Source of the DNA: Lichenicoccus sp964247695
GTDB lineage: Bacteria > Pseudomonadota > Alphaproteobacteria > Acetobacterales > Acetobacteraceae
DNA length: 64,000 nt
Assembly (NCBI GenBank): GCA_964247695.1
Contig: CAXTVI010000025.1
Location: 3,712-67,711, forward strand
Direction: 5' to 3'
Position 1 is the first letter of the stretch, and every line of letters begins with the position of its first letter. This document shows, one piece after another, positions 45,386 to 53,717 of this stretch. The notes beneath the pieces were generated by a model. The model did not search any database, was not told the DNA's origin, and worked only from the letters and a program-made list of their open reading frames with translations. Made by a program: the position numbers and the translations under genes.

Positions 45386-45798
45386 TGCCGATGCAGGCGA
45401 TCATCCCGCCCGGCACCGGCGTGCCGATCGCGCCGTTCTCGCCGGGCACGCTGGCCGATGGAGTGGTGTACGTGTCCGGCACGCTGCCGTTCGATGCGTC
45501 CAACGATGTGGTGCATCCGGGAGATGCCGCGGCACAGACGCGCCACGTGCTGGAGACCATCAAGGGCGTCATCACGGCTGCCGGTGGCACCATGGCGGAT
45601 GTCACCTTCAACATGATCTTTCTGACCGACTGGGCCAACTATGCGGCGCTGAACAGCGTGTATGCGGAGTATTTCCCGGGCGACAAGCCAGCGCGCTACT
45701 GCATCCAGTGCGGGCTGGTGAAGCCCGAGGCGCTGGTCGAGATCGCCAGCATCGCGCATGTCGGCAAACCCCGGCCTGGAACGATTGGGGCGGGATGA
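45382..45798 (+). CDS. rutC: Aminoacrylate peracid reductase/deaminase RutC (RidA family)
   Basis: 138 residues of the YjgF/RidA/UK114 trimer family. The conserved core is VVYVSGTLPFDASNDVV, NIFLTD-like FNMIFLTDWANYAALNSVY, and the RidA-type Arg in PARYCIQCGLVKPEALVEI. RutC acts on 3-aminoacrylate in the pyrimidine pathway. ATG 45382 overlaps the rutB stop; its own stop overlaps rutD. Confidence 0.94.
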   Translation: MMPMQAIIPPGTGVPIAPFSPGTLADGVVYVSGTLPFDASNDVVHPGDAAAQTRHVLETIKGVITAAGGTMADVTFNMIFLTDWANYAALNSVYAEYFPGDKPARYCIQCGLVKPEALVEIASIAHVGKPRPGTIGAG

Positions 45799-46562
45799 TC
45801 CATTTCGACTGCACCGGACCCGAGGATGGCGAGGTGCTGCTGCTGTCCTCCGGGCTCGGCGGCGCGGGCGGCTACTGGTCAGCCAACATTCCGGCGCTTG
45901 CCGTTCGCTACCGCGTCGTGACCTATGACCAGCGCGGCACCGGACGAAGCCCCGCGACCCTCGCGCCCAATTTAGCCATCGCCGACATGGCCGATGATGC
46001 CGCCGAGGTTCTCGACGCCGTCGGTGCGCGCTCCTGCCGGATCGTCGGTCATGCGTTGGGCGGACTGATCGGCCTCTGCCTGGCGGCCCGGGCGCCCGGA
46101 CTTGTCAGCCATCTGGTGGTGGTGAATGGCTGGATGCAGGCGGACCCGCACACCGTGCGCTGCTTCGATGTGCGACGCGATCTGCTGCTGAGAGCCGGTG
46201 TCGGGTCCTACCTGCGCGCGCAGCCGCTGTTCCTGTATCCATCCTCCTGGATGGCGGACAATGCCGGCCGCCTCGCCGCCGACGAGGCCCACGCAGCGGC
46301 GCATTTTCCCGGCGTCGAGAACACCCTGCTGCGCATCGAGTCCCTGCTCGGCTTCGATGCCACGCCGCTGCTTTCGGCCCTGGCCTGCCGAACGCTGCTG
46401 GTCTTCTCGCAGGACGACCTGCTGGTTCCCCCCGTCTGTTCCGAACGCCTGCACGCAGCGCTACCCGGCTCCCGGCTGGAGAGACTCGACGGCGGCCATG
46501 CGTGCAATGTCACCGATCCGGCCGGCTTCGACGCGCTCTGCCTGGAATTCCTCACCATCTAG
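45795..46562 (+). CDS. rutD: Aminoacrylate hydrolase RutD
   Basis: 255 residues, alpha/beta-hydrolase fold. RutD speeds hydrolysis of aminoacrylate to malonic semialdehyde and ammonia. The elbow reads GHALGG, with Ala where esterases have Ser, as in other RutD proteins. The conserved acid and His are in VFSQDDLLVP and DGGHACNV. ATG 45795 overlaps the rutC stop. rutE, rutF and rutG do not follow; the flavin reductase, malonic semialdehyde reductase and uracil permease must be elsewhere. Confidence 0.93.
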   Translation: MIHFDCTGPEDGEVLLLSSGLGGAGGYWSANIPALAVRYRVVTYDQRGTGRSPATLAPNLAIADMADDAAEVLDAVGARSCRIVGHALGGLIGLCLAARAPGLVSHLVVVNGWMQADPHTVRCFDVRRDLLLRAGVGSYLRAQPLFLYPSSWMADNAGRLAADEAHAAAHFPGVENTLLRIESLLGFDATPLLSALACRTLLVFSQDDLLVPPVCSERLHAALPGSRLERLDGGHACNVTDPAGFDALCLEFLTI

Positions 46563-47022
46563 GGGATGCCAGCAGTTCGGGTGTGGCGGCGAACCAGGCG
46601 TCGCGCGCCGTAGTCCGGCGCCGGTCGTCCCGCTGAGCAAGCAGGCGGCAAAGAGGCGGTCGACCCTTGGGAGCAGAAACCGCAGGATTTCAGCCTGGTG
46701 TCGAGGGTCAGGAACTTAATGGCATGGCACTGCGCATTGCGACGGCAGTCGGGCATCGATTGCCGTACGGACGGACGCTCGGATGGCGTTCGGCCTCGGA
46801 TTGTCGGCCAATTCGGCCAGCATGAAGGCTACAAACCGCATGTGTCTTGATTTGAACGCCGGACGCAGAGCGGACGTGGGAGAGTAGCTGCCGATGGTTG
46901 GCCCTTGGCTTCCTTCGTGCGAGGCCTCGGGGTTGCACGAACTCTATCTCCAGGATGTCAGCTGTAGCCATGTCGCTGGATTAAGTCACAGCTCTGTAGC
47001 TTAAGCCGCAGAGACTTCCGTC
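46563..47022. other. 460-bp gap without a recognisable gene, start of lower-GC patch
   Basis: Open frames on either strand are short and lack family motifs, including one of 87 codons at 46708-46971 on the minus strand. Base composition drifts to lower GC through this stretch. Just before the exporter gene, GGATTAAG (46978-46985) and CTTAAGCC (47000-47007) form an 8-bp inverted repeat with one mismatch, a plausible repressor site for that gene. Confidence 0.5.
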
Positions 47023-48231
47023 ATGACAATAAAAACAGACACGATGGCATTTACGGCGTTGCTCAGTATTCTCGTCGCGTTGCCATCCTTCGGTATCGAC
47101 ATGAGTCTGCCGGCGCTCGGGTCGATCGCTAGTTCTCTTGGCGTGACGACCGAAAGGGCTGGCCTTACCATGAGCTTGTTTATGGTAGGGTTTGCCGTCG
47201 CACCGCCTTTCTTTGGTCCTGTCTCGGACCGGGTGGGACGAAGGCCGGTTGTGCTTGCGGCGGTCGGATTGTTCACGGTCGCAAGCATAGGGTGCTCGGT
47301 GTCCCGAAGCCTGACTGAGCTGCTGATGTTGCGCGTCCTACAGGGAATGGGTGCAGGTGTCAGCATGACGAGTGCATTCGCAATCGTGCAGGACCTGTTC
47401 ACAGGAGCGGCCGGCCGCGCAAAGCTCTCCTATGTGGCGACACTGATGCTCGTGATCCCGATGGTCGCTCCCGCCGTGGGCTCGCTGACGTTGACGGTCG
47501 ATAGCTGGCGGGGAATTTACTGGCTGCTGTCCGGTGTCGGCGCAGCTCTGATGATCGCCTTTGGGCTTCTCTTCGCTGAAAGTGTTCCGTCGAGAAGCAG
47601 GCGCCCGCTCAAGATGACAACCGTGTTGAAGGCCTATCGGGAGGTAAGCCGCAGCCCCACCATCATGGCAAACATCGTTATCAACAGCGCCGCGTTTAGC
47701 ACGTTGTTCGCCTACGTCAGTGGCTCGTCAATCCTATTCATCAAAGACCTTGGTCTGACAAGAGGCCAGTATAGCGGGGTCTTCGCGGTGACGTCATTCG
47801 GGATTATGACGAGCGCCTTCCTGAATGGAAGACTGAGCAGGCGTGATTTTCCGCCAGCTTATCCTCTGATGATCGGCGTAGGCTTATCCGTCTGCTGCGC
47901 AGGGGTGTTCTTGATGGCGATCGTGGCCGGTCATCCCTCGGTTCCCTTCCTGATCGCAACCTTATTTGTTGGATCTGCTGCTTTCGGACTGGTTGCGCCC
48001 AATGCGCTGCACGGAGCGATGCAGCCTCTCCCGGAAGCGGCGGGGTCGGTAAGTGCAGTTGCTGGATGCCTTCAAGTACTCGCAGGTTCTGCAGCCAGTG
48101 CCCTGGTCGTCTCGGTCAATCCTGGACCGCCTGGCCTTTCCATGGGGATCGTGATGCTGGTGAGCTCAATGGTAGCAGCCTGCGCCTTGTTCTACATGGC
48201 GCGACGTGATGCGGCGCTCTACTTCGGCTGA
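47023..48231 (+). CDS. MFS drug exporter, Bcr/CflA type
   Basis: 402 residues with 12 predicted helices. Motif A between helices 2 and 3 is GPVSDRVGRRPVVLA. FGIDMSLPALGSIASSL at helix 1 and QGMGAGVSMTSAFAIVQD at helix 4 are typical of the Bcr/CflA group, which exports drugs such as bicyclomycin. ATG 47023. Codon use is looser and GC lower than in the surrounding genes, with more A/T at third positions, suggesting acquisition from outside. An inverted repeat lies 16 bases upstream. Confidence 0.87.
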   Translation: MTIKTDTMAFTALLSILVALPSFGIDMSLPALGSIASSLGVTTERAGLTMSLFMVGFAVAPPFFGPVSDRVGRRPVVLAAVGLFTVASIGCSVSRSLTELLMLRVLQGMGAGVSMTSAFAIVQDLFTGAAGRAKLSYVATLMLVIPMVAPAVGSLTLTVDSWRGIYWLLSGVGAALMIAFGLLFAESVPSRSRRPLKMTTVLKAYREVSRSPTIMANIVINSAAFSTLFAYVSGSSILFIKDLGLTRGQYSGVFAVTSFGIMTSAFLNGRLSRRDFPPAYPLMIGVGLSVCCAGVFLMAIVAGHPSVPFLIATLFVGSAAFGLVAPNALHGAMQPLPEAAGSVSAVAGCLQVLAGSAASALVVSVNPGPPGLSMGIVMLVSSMVAACALFYMARRDAALYFG

Positions 48232-48267
48232 TCTCCACGGTCTGTTCAACTCTACTTTCCCGACCCC

Positions 48268-48285
48268 AGGCGGAGCAGGCCGCCT
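48268..48285 (+). terminator. Candidate terminator hairpin after the exporter gene
   Basis: AGGCGG (48268-48273) pairs with CCGCCT (48280-48285) around a 6-nt loop, 37 bases past the MFS stop. It is followed by TCTCGG rather than a clean T run. Confidence 0.35.
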
Positions 48286-48308
48286 TCTCGGAACCTAATT
48301 CACCTACC

Positions 48309-48789
48309 ATGGAACCAACGAGCATGTTCAGCCTTGACCGGGACGGCGTCATGCTCGCCTACGTCGACCACCAACCCGGCCCAGCACTGCGAACACCGAT
48401 GGTTCTCCTGCATGGCTGGACAGGCGACCACTCTGTCTTCGCACCACAACTCCGGCATTACCGTAGCCACCGCCGGACCGTGGCCGTTGATCTGCGTGGG
48501 AACGGCGCGAGTGACGCTTCGCTGCAGTCTTACGATGTTCCGGCCTTTGCCGATGATGTTGTCCACCTCGTCGAGCACCTCGGCCTGGGCGGCGGGGTCT
48601 TGGTCGGGCGCAGCATGGGACCTTGCGGCTTCAGCCCTGCCGATAAGCGATCGGGCGCAAGTACAAGCGCGGCGACCAGACATTCTTGTCGGCCAGACCC
48701 TCGGCTCCGGCCACTTCTCGACACTTGAAGTCCCTGATCAGGTCAACGCCATGCTGGATCGGTTCCTTGAGTTGACCGGATCGACGTGA
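48309..48789 (+). pseudogene. Alpha/beta-hydrolase remnant with internal deletion
   Basis: From ATG 48309 the frame reads a good alpha/beta-hydrolase N-terminus: VLLHGWTGDHSVFAPQL, RTVAVDLRGNGASD, and the elbow VLVGRSMG with the nucleophilic Ser. It then loses homology. A second frame ends with the family C-terminus, GSGHFSTLEVPDQVNAMLDRF, stopping at 48789, with the catalytic His in GSGHF. About 100 residues between elbow and C-terminus are gone and the frame has changed, so the gene is broken. It lies in the lower-GC patch with the exporter. Confidence 0.7.
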
Positions 48790-48996
48790 CAGGGGCGCCA
48801 AGTGTCGAGAGTAACACGGGCAGCCGGGCATCGCGTTCCCTGCATGATCTCGGTGACGCGGTTCCGCCAGGGGTCGCTGTTGACGAGCCACTCCCGCTCG
48901 ATGACCAGGCGTAAGCCGTACGAGACAATCTCGCGCATGACTGGCGAAGCAACCTCCCTGGGCGCATGATCTTACCACGTTGCAAGGAGGCGTACG
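48790..48996. other. Intergenic stretch upstream of the second aldo/keto reductase
   Basis: No recognised gene. A 66-codon minus-strand frame (48738-48938) overlaps the hydrolase remnant and shows no family motif. The stretch must hold the promoter for the downstream reductase. Confidence 0.4.
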
Positions 48997-50049
48997 ATGG
49001 ACCAAGCCCAGACCCTTTCGAGCCCGGCACTCCCGGTGACGCGCGTGGACGACCCGGCCAACCTGCCGCTCGTCACGGATCCCGGCGAGCGTCGCGGCGA
49101 GATGCTGTATCGCCGCTTCGGGCGCACCGACGAGATGATCTCGGCGATCGGGATCGGCGGCTTCCATCTCGGCAAGAAGTCGGTGACCGACGCCGAGTCC
49201 GTGCGCCTGCTGCACGAGGCGGTCGATCGCGGCATAAACTTCGTGGATAATTGCTGGGATTACAACGACGGCCAGTCCGAGCTGCGCGTCGGGCTCGCAC
49301 TCGACCAGGGCGGCTACCGGGACCGCGTGTACCTGATGTCGAAGATGGATGGCCGCTCCAAGGCGGAAGCCGCCAAGCAGATCGACACCTCGCTCAAGCG
49401 CATGCGCACCGACTGCATCGACCTCGTGCAGCACCACGAGATCCTGCGCTACGACGATCCGGACCGCATCTTTGCCGAAGGCGGCGCGATGGAGGCATTC
49501 GTCGAAGCCAAGCAGGCCGGCAAGCTGCGCCATATCGGCTTCACCGGCCACAAGGACCCGCGCATACACCTGCAGATGCTGGCGGTCGCCGCCGAACGCG
49601 GCTTCCACTTCGACGCCGTGCAGATGCCGCTCAACGTGATGGACGCGCATTTCCGCAGCTTCGCGCACCTCGTGCTGCCCTACCTCGTCGAGCACGGCAT
49701 CGCGGTCCTGGGCATGAAGGCATTCGCCGACAGCGTGCTGCTGAAGAGCGCCGCGCCGATCAAGCCGGTCGAATACCTGCAGTACCAGCTCGCCCTGCCG
49801 ACCTCGGTGGTGATCACCGGAATTCAGAGCCAGCGCGACCTCGACCAGGCGTTCGAGGCGGTGCGCACGTTCAAGCCGATGGACAAGCCCGCGATTGCCG
49901 AACTCCTGGCCCGCAGCCGTCCCTACGCGCTGGAGGGCAAATACGAGCTGTTCAAGACCAGCAGCACCTTCGACGGCACGGCGAAGAACAACGCGTGGCT
50001 CGGCGATGACGTCGAATCAGTCACCGAACTGGCGCCAGAAATGGAATAG
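48997..50049 (+). CDS. Aldo/keto reductase, cytoplasmic paralogue of the Tat-signal enzyme
   Basis: 350 residues; ATG 48997 with a strong AAGGAGG seven bases upstream. Catalytic Asp/Tyr are in NFVDNCWDYNDG, Lys in LMSKMDG, His in VQHHEIL. It shares long blocks with the enzyme at 30963-32033, such as GFHL, NCWDYN, KLR.IGFTGHK and VQMPLN.MDAH, but has no export signal, only a 36-residue N-terminal extension. The substrate is unknown. The next gene starts at the base after its stop. Confidence 0.88.
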   Translation: MDQAQTLSSPALPVTRVDDPANLPLVTDPGERRGEMLYRRFGRTDEMISAIGIGGFHLGKKSVTDAESVRLLHEAVDRGINFVDNCWDYNDGQSELRVGLALDQGGYRDRVYLMSKMDGRSKAEAAKQIDTSLKRMRTDCIDLVQHHEILRYDDPDRIFAEGGAMEAFVEAKQAGKLRHIGFTGHKDPRIHLQMLAVAAERGFHFDAVQMPLNVMDAHFRSFAHLVLPYLVEHGIAVLGMKAFADSVLLKSAAPIKPVEYLQYQLALPTSVVITGIQSQRDLDQAFEAVRTFKPMDKPAIAELLARSRPYALEGKYELFKTSSTFDGTAKNNAWLGDDVESVTELAPEME

Positions 50050-51528
50050 GTGGCCGCCCAGACCAAGGCGGCCGCGCGCCTGCTTCGCCGCGCCGACATC
50101 CTGTCGGGGCGCGGCCGCCTGGAGGAGGCGCTCGAGGTCTGCCGGCAGGCGTTAACCGCCGATCAGGGCTTGGTCGAGATCTACCGCCGCATCGGTGCCC
50201 TCTGCGTCCTGCTGCACCAGCCGCAGGCGGCGGTGGACGCGCTCGACATCGCCCTGGCCCTCGAACCCGGGGACACCGCAGCGCTCTCCAACCTGGGTGC
50301 CGCCCTGCGCGCGCTCGGTCGCCCGCAGGACGCGGTGCAGCGGCTGCTTGCAGCCCTGCAGATCGGCCAGACCCCCTCCGCCTGGTTCAACCTCGGGATC
50401 GCGTATGCCGACCTGTCCCGCTGGGAGGATGCGGTTGTCTGCCACCGGCGCGTCCTGCAGGCTGCCCCGACCCACCACAGGGCCGCCGCCGCCCTGGGGC
50501 TTGCGCTGGTGGCGCTGGGCCGTGCGACTGAAGCGTCCGGTGTGCTCGAGCAAGCCCTGGCGACGGCGCCGCAGCAGGCTCAACTGCATACGGTGCTCGC
50601 ACAGGCCCTGCTGATGCGGGGGGACCTCGCCCGCGGCTGGCGCGAGTTCGAATGGCGCTGGGCGGTCCCCGGGAATGTCGCCAATCACCGCCATGCCGGG
50701 CATCCGCTCTGGCTCGGCGAGCCACTCGCCGGCCGCCGCCTGCTGCTCCATGCCGAACAAGGCCTCGGCGATACGCTGCAGATGTGCCGCTATGTGCCAT
50801 CAGTCCGGGACGCCGCTCATGTCGTGCTGGAAGTGCAGCCGGGCCTGGCGCGGCTGCTCGAGACGCTAGCCGCGCCATCCGGTGCCACGCTGCAGGTGGT
50901 GCCGCGCGGCGCTCCGCTGCCGCCCTTCGACCTGCAAACTCCGATGATGAGCCTGCCGCTCGCCTGCGGTAGCCGCCGCCCGGAGGATGTCCCGCGCCAG
51001 GTGCCCTATCTGCGAGCGGTCGCCGATGATGTTGCACGCTGGGCTCGGGAACTGCCCGCAGGACCCGGTCGCAGGATCGGCCTGTGCTGGTCGAGCGGCG
51101 TGCGTCCCGATCTGGTCAGTCGCATCATCCACGCCCGCAAGTCGATGCCGCTCGCGCTGCTGGCGCCCCTCGCCGGCGTCGCGGAGTGCCGCTTCGTGTC
51201 ATTGCAGAAAGGCGAGGCATCCGTTGAGCTGCGCGCGCCGCCATTCGAAATCCTCGATTGCTCCGGCCTGATGACCGACTTCGCGCAGACCGCCGCGGCG
51301 ATCCGCAACCTCGACCTGGTGATCACCGTCGATACCGCAGTGGCGCACCTCGCCGGCGCCTTGGGGGCGCCGGTATGGCTGCTCAACCGTCACGATGCCG
51401 ATTGGCGCTGGTCAAACGCGCATCGCGATGCCCCTTGGTATCCGACCTTGCGCCAGTTCCGGCAGCCTGCGCCGGGAGACTGGGCTGGCGTGGTCGAACA
51501 CGTGGCCGCCGCGCTGAAGAGCGCCTGA
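50050..51528 (+). CDS. TPR protein with GT9-like glycosyltransferase domain
   Basis: 492 residues; GTG 50050 directly after the reductase TAG. Residues about 10-210 form five to six tetratricopeptide repeats, such as EIYRRIGALCVLLHQPQAAVD and SNLGAALRALGRPQDAV. From about residue 225 there is a GT-B fold related to heptosyltransferases: HAEQGLGDTLQMCRY, RIGLCWSSG, and LVITVDTAVAHLAGALGAPVWLL. Such proteins glycosylate surface structures or proteins. The substrate is unknown. Shares a transcript with the reductase. Confidence 0.87.
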   Translation: MAAQTKAAARLLRRADILSGRGRLEEALEVCRQALTADQGLVEIYRRIGALCVLLHQPQAAVDALDIALALEPGDTAALSNLGAALRALGRPQDAVQRLLAALQIGQTPSAWFNLGIAYADLSRWEDAVVCHRRVLQAAPTHHRAAAALGLALVALGRATEASGVLEQALATAPQQAQLHTVLAQALLMRGDLARGWREFEWRWAVPGNVANHRHAGHPLWLGEPLAGRRLLLHAEQGLGDTLQMCRYVPSVRDAAHVVLEVQPGLARLLETLAAPSGATLQVVPRGAPLPPFDLQTPMMSLPLACGSRRPEDVPRQVPYLRAVADDVARWARELPAGPGRRIGLCWSSGVRPDLVSRIIHARKSMPLALLAPLAGVAECRFVSLQKGEASVELRAPPFEILDCSGLMTDFAQTAAAIRNLDLVITVDTAVAHLAGALGAPVWLLNRHDADWRWSNAHRDAPWYPTLRQFRQPAPGDWAGVVEHVAAALKSA

Positions 51529-51531
51529 ACC

Positions 51532-51546
51532 GCCGGATTATCCGGC
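51532..51546 (+). terminator. Candidate terminator hairpin after the TPR gene
   Basis: GCCGGA-TTA-TCCGGC, a perfect 6-bp stem four bases past the TPR-protein stop. There is no T-run directly after it; TTTCC follows 11 bases later. It could limit read-through into the lipoprotein gene. Confidence 0.4.
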
Positions 51547-51606
51547 ATTCGGCGTTTCCATCTTGAGACTGACAAGGCCGGCCAGATTTACCGAGGATCA
51601 GCCTCG

Positions 51607-52020
51607 ATGAAAATCCTGCCCGGCTCGCTCCCGCTCTGCCTGGCCGCAGCCCTTGCTCTCGCCGGATGCGGCGCCACGATGACGGTCGCGCCGCCGACCC
51701 TGACGAGCGCCACTGCCCTCAACAACGGCAAGCGTATTCCCACCACGACATTCACCGTGCAGGACAGGGTGATCCAGCTTGTCGACTTCTCGTGGCCGGA
51801 TCCACGGGAGGACGGCGGAACCCACAACTGCCGGTGGAAATGGTTTCGCGGGACGACGCTCCTGTCCGAAACGCCGGTCAAGCACCTGGAATTTCAGACG
51901 ACACCCTGGACGCTGCGCAGCGCGCGCTCGGCGGCGACGCTTGGCACCGGCAACTTCACCGTCGAGACGATCGTCGACGGCAACGTCGTCGCCACCAGCG
52001 CTTTCACGATCACCGGCTGA
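51607..52020 (+). CDS. Small putative lipoprotein
   Basis: 137 residues, ATG 51607. Signal MKILPGSLPLCLAAALALAGC with lipobox LAGC, lipidated Cys at residue 21. The mature part is beta-rich: TFTVQDRVIQLVDFSWPD, a CRWKWFRG block and VETIVDGNVVATSAF, resembling an immunoglobulin-like or DUF4399-like sandwich. Family not recognised. Convergent with the aldehyde dehydrogenase, 20 bases apart. Confidence 0.78.
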   Translation: MKILPGSLPLCLAAALALAGCGATMTVAPPTLTSATALNNGKRIPTTTFTVQDRVIQLVDFSWPDPREDGGTHNCRWKWFRGTTLLSETPVKHLEFQTTPWTLRSARSAATLGTGNFTVETIVDGNVVATSAFTITG

Positions 52021-52040
52021 CGAACCGCACGGCTCCGCGG

Positions 52041-53630
52041 CTACTCGCGTCCCGGCTTGCCTTCGACCATGCGGGGCAGGCCAAGCGGATTGCCGTCGCG
52101 CAGGCTCTCCGGCAGCAGGGCCTGCGGCAGGTCCTGGTAGCTGACCGGGCGCAGGAACCGGCGGATCGCCAGGCTGCCGACCGAGGTGCTGCGGCCGTCG
52201 GAGGTGGCCGGGAACGGACCGCCATGCACCATGGCATGCGAAACCTCGACGCCGGTGCCGAAGCCGTTGACCAGGATGCGGCCGACCTTGCTCTCGAGCA
52301 GCGGCAACAGGCTGCGTGCCGCCTCATGGTCCGCCTCGGTAATGTGCAGGGCGGCGGTCAACTGCCCCTCCAGGGCCTCGATCACCTGGCGCAGCGCTGC
52401 GAGGTCCGGGCAGCGCACGACGAGTCCGCTGGCGCCGAACACCTCCTCCTGCAGTTCGTGATGCGCCAGGAACTCGGCGGCGGTGGTCTCGAAAAGGGCC
52501 GCCTGCCCCGCGGTGGTACCCCCCTGCTTGCCGCGCGCCAGGGTCTGCACCCCTGCATGTCCGGCAAGCTTGGCCACGGCGCCGTCATAGGCGGTGTGGA
52601 TGCCGGGCGTCAGCATCGTCGCCGCCGCGGAGGCGCCGATCGCCTCGGACGCCGCGGCTATGAAACCGTCCAGCCCCTCCCCCTCCAGGGCGAGGATCAG
52701 TCCGGGATTGGTGCAGAACTGGCCGGCGCCGAGGGTCAGCGATGCGGCGAAGGCGACGCCGATCGCAGCCCCGCGTGCAGCCAGCGCCCCGTGCAGCAGG
52801 ATCACCGGGTTGATGCTGCTCATCTCGGCATAGACCGGGATCGGCTCGGGACGGCCCTGCGCCACCTTCATCAGCGCAGTGCCGCCGGCGCGCGAGCCGG
52901 TGAAGCCGACTGCCTTGATGCGCGCATCCGCCACCAGCGCCTGGGCGGCACCCGTGCCTTCGGTGAAAATCAGCGAGAACACGCCGCCCGGGAGTGCGGC
53001 ATCGGCGACCGCCTTGGCCACCGCCTGCCCGACCAGCTCGGACGTGCCGGGATGCGCCTGGTGCGCCTTCACGATCACCGGACAGCCGGCCGCCAGCGCC
53101 GAGGCGGTGTCGCCGCCGGCCACCGAGAAAGCGAGCGGGAAGTTGCTGGCGCCGAACACCGCGACCGGGCCGAGCGGGATGTTGCGCAGCCGCAGGTCGA
53201 CGCGCGGCAGCGGGGAGCGGTCGGGCAGCGCCGGGTCGATACGCAGATCCAGGAACGAGCCCTCGCGCAGCACCGAGGCGAACAGCCGCAACTGGCCGGC
53301 GGTGCGCGCCCGCTCGCCTTCGAGGCGCGGGCGTGGCAGGCCGGTTTCGAGCATGCTCCGCTCGATCAGCGCGTCGCCGAGCCCCTCGATGTTGGTGGCG
53401 ATTGCCTCGAGGAAGGCAGCGCGTTGCGCGAGGCTGGTGTCCCGGTAGGCCTCGAACGCCGCGTGCGCCGCGGCACAGGCCGCCTGCACCTGGGCCGGGC
53501 TGGCGCCCCCGAAGGCCGGCTCGATCGTCGAGCCGGTGGCCGCGGCGATTCCGTGGACGGCGCCCTGCGTGCCCTGCTCGAAGCGGCCCGCGATCAGCAG
53601 GTTCCCGGTGATGGATCCAGACATGCGCAT
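52041..53630 (-). CDS. Alpha-ketoglutaric semialdehyde dehydrogenase
   Basis: 529 residues from ATG 53630 (a second ATG at 53624), with GGGG seven bases upstream. NAD(P)-dependent aldehyde dehydrogenase whose profile matches the KGSADH group that ends pentose, sugar-acid or hydroxyproline breakdown: 2,5-dioxopentanoate to 2-oxoglutarate. Catalytic Cys306 is in GAGQFCTNPG, general-base Glu in VYAEMSSINP, and the cofactor loop is FTGSRAGGTAL. GNLLIAG near the start and MVHGGPFPATSD near the end are typical. No other pathway genes are adjacent. Two hairpins separate it from the porin gene upstream. Confidence 0.88.
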   Translation of the reverse strand: MRMSGSITGNLLIAGRFEQGTQGAVHGIAAATGSTIEPAFGGASPAQVQAACAAAHAAFEAYRDTSLAQRAAFLEAIATNIEGLGDALIERSMLETGLPRPRLEGERARTAGQLRLFASVLREGSFLDLRIDPALPDRSPLPRVDLRLRNIPLGPVAVFGASNFPLAFSVAGGDTASALAAGCPVIVKAHQAHPGTSELVGQAVAKAVADAALPGGVFSLIFTEGTGAAQALVADARIKAVGFTGSRAGGTALMKVAQGRPEPIPVYAEMSSINPVILLHGALAARGAAIGVAFAASLTLGAGQFCTNPGLILALEGEGLDGFIAAASEAIGASAAATMLTPGIHTAYDGAVAKLAGHAGVQTLARGKQGGTTAGQAALFETTAAEFLAHHELQEEVFGASGLVVRCPDLAALRQVIEALEGQLTAALHITEADHEAARSLLPLLESKVGRILVNGFGTGVEVSHAMVHGGPFPATSDGRSTSVGSLAIRRFLRPVSYQDLPQALLPESLRDGNPLGLPRMVEGKPGRE

Positions 53631-53657
53631 CGTCCCCGTCGATTGATGCCGATGAAA

Positions 53658-53708
53658 TGCGCCCCCGGGTCTTGGGGCGCAAGTCCGGCTGCGCAAGGTC
53701 GGCCGGAC
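53658..53708 (-). terminator. Tandem terminator hairpins after the porin gene
   Basis: Two perfect hairpins in a row on the minus strand. GTCCGGC/GCCGGAC (53702-53708 with 53683-53689) has a 7-bp stem. TGCGCCCC/GGGGCGCA (53674-53681 with 53658-53665) has an 8-bp stem and is followed by TTTC. They start ten bases past the porin stop, so porin transcripts should end here. Confidence 0.65.
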
Positions 53709-53717
53709 CTTTGCAGG

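Noticed and set aside
46708..46971. 87-codon minus-strand frame in the gap after rutD
   Set aside because: No motif, no ribosome site, and no neighbour that makes sense of it.
48738..48938. 66-codon minus-strand frame near the hydrolase remnant
   Set aside because: Overlaps the remnant, shows no homology and lacks start signals.
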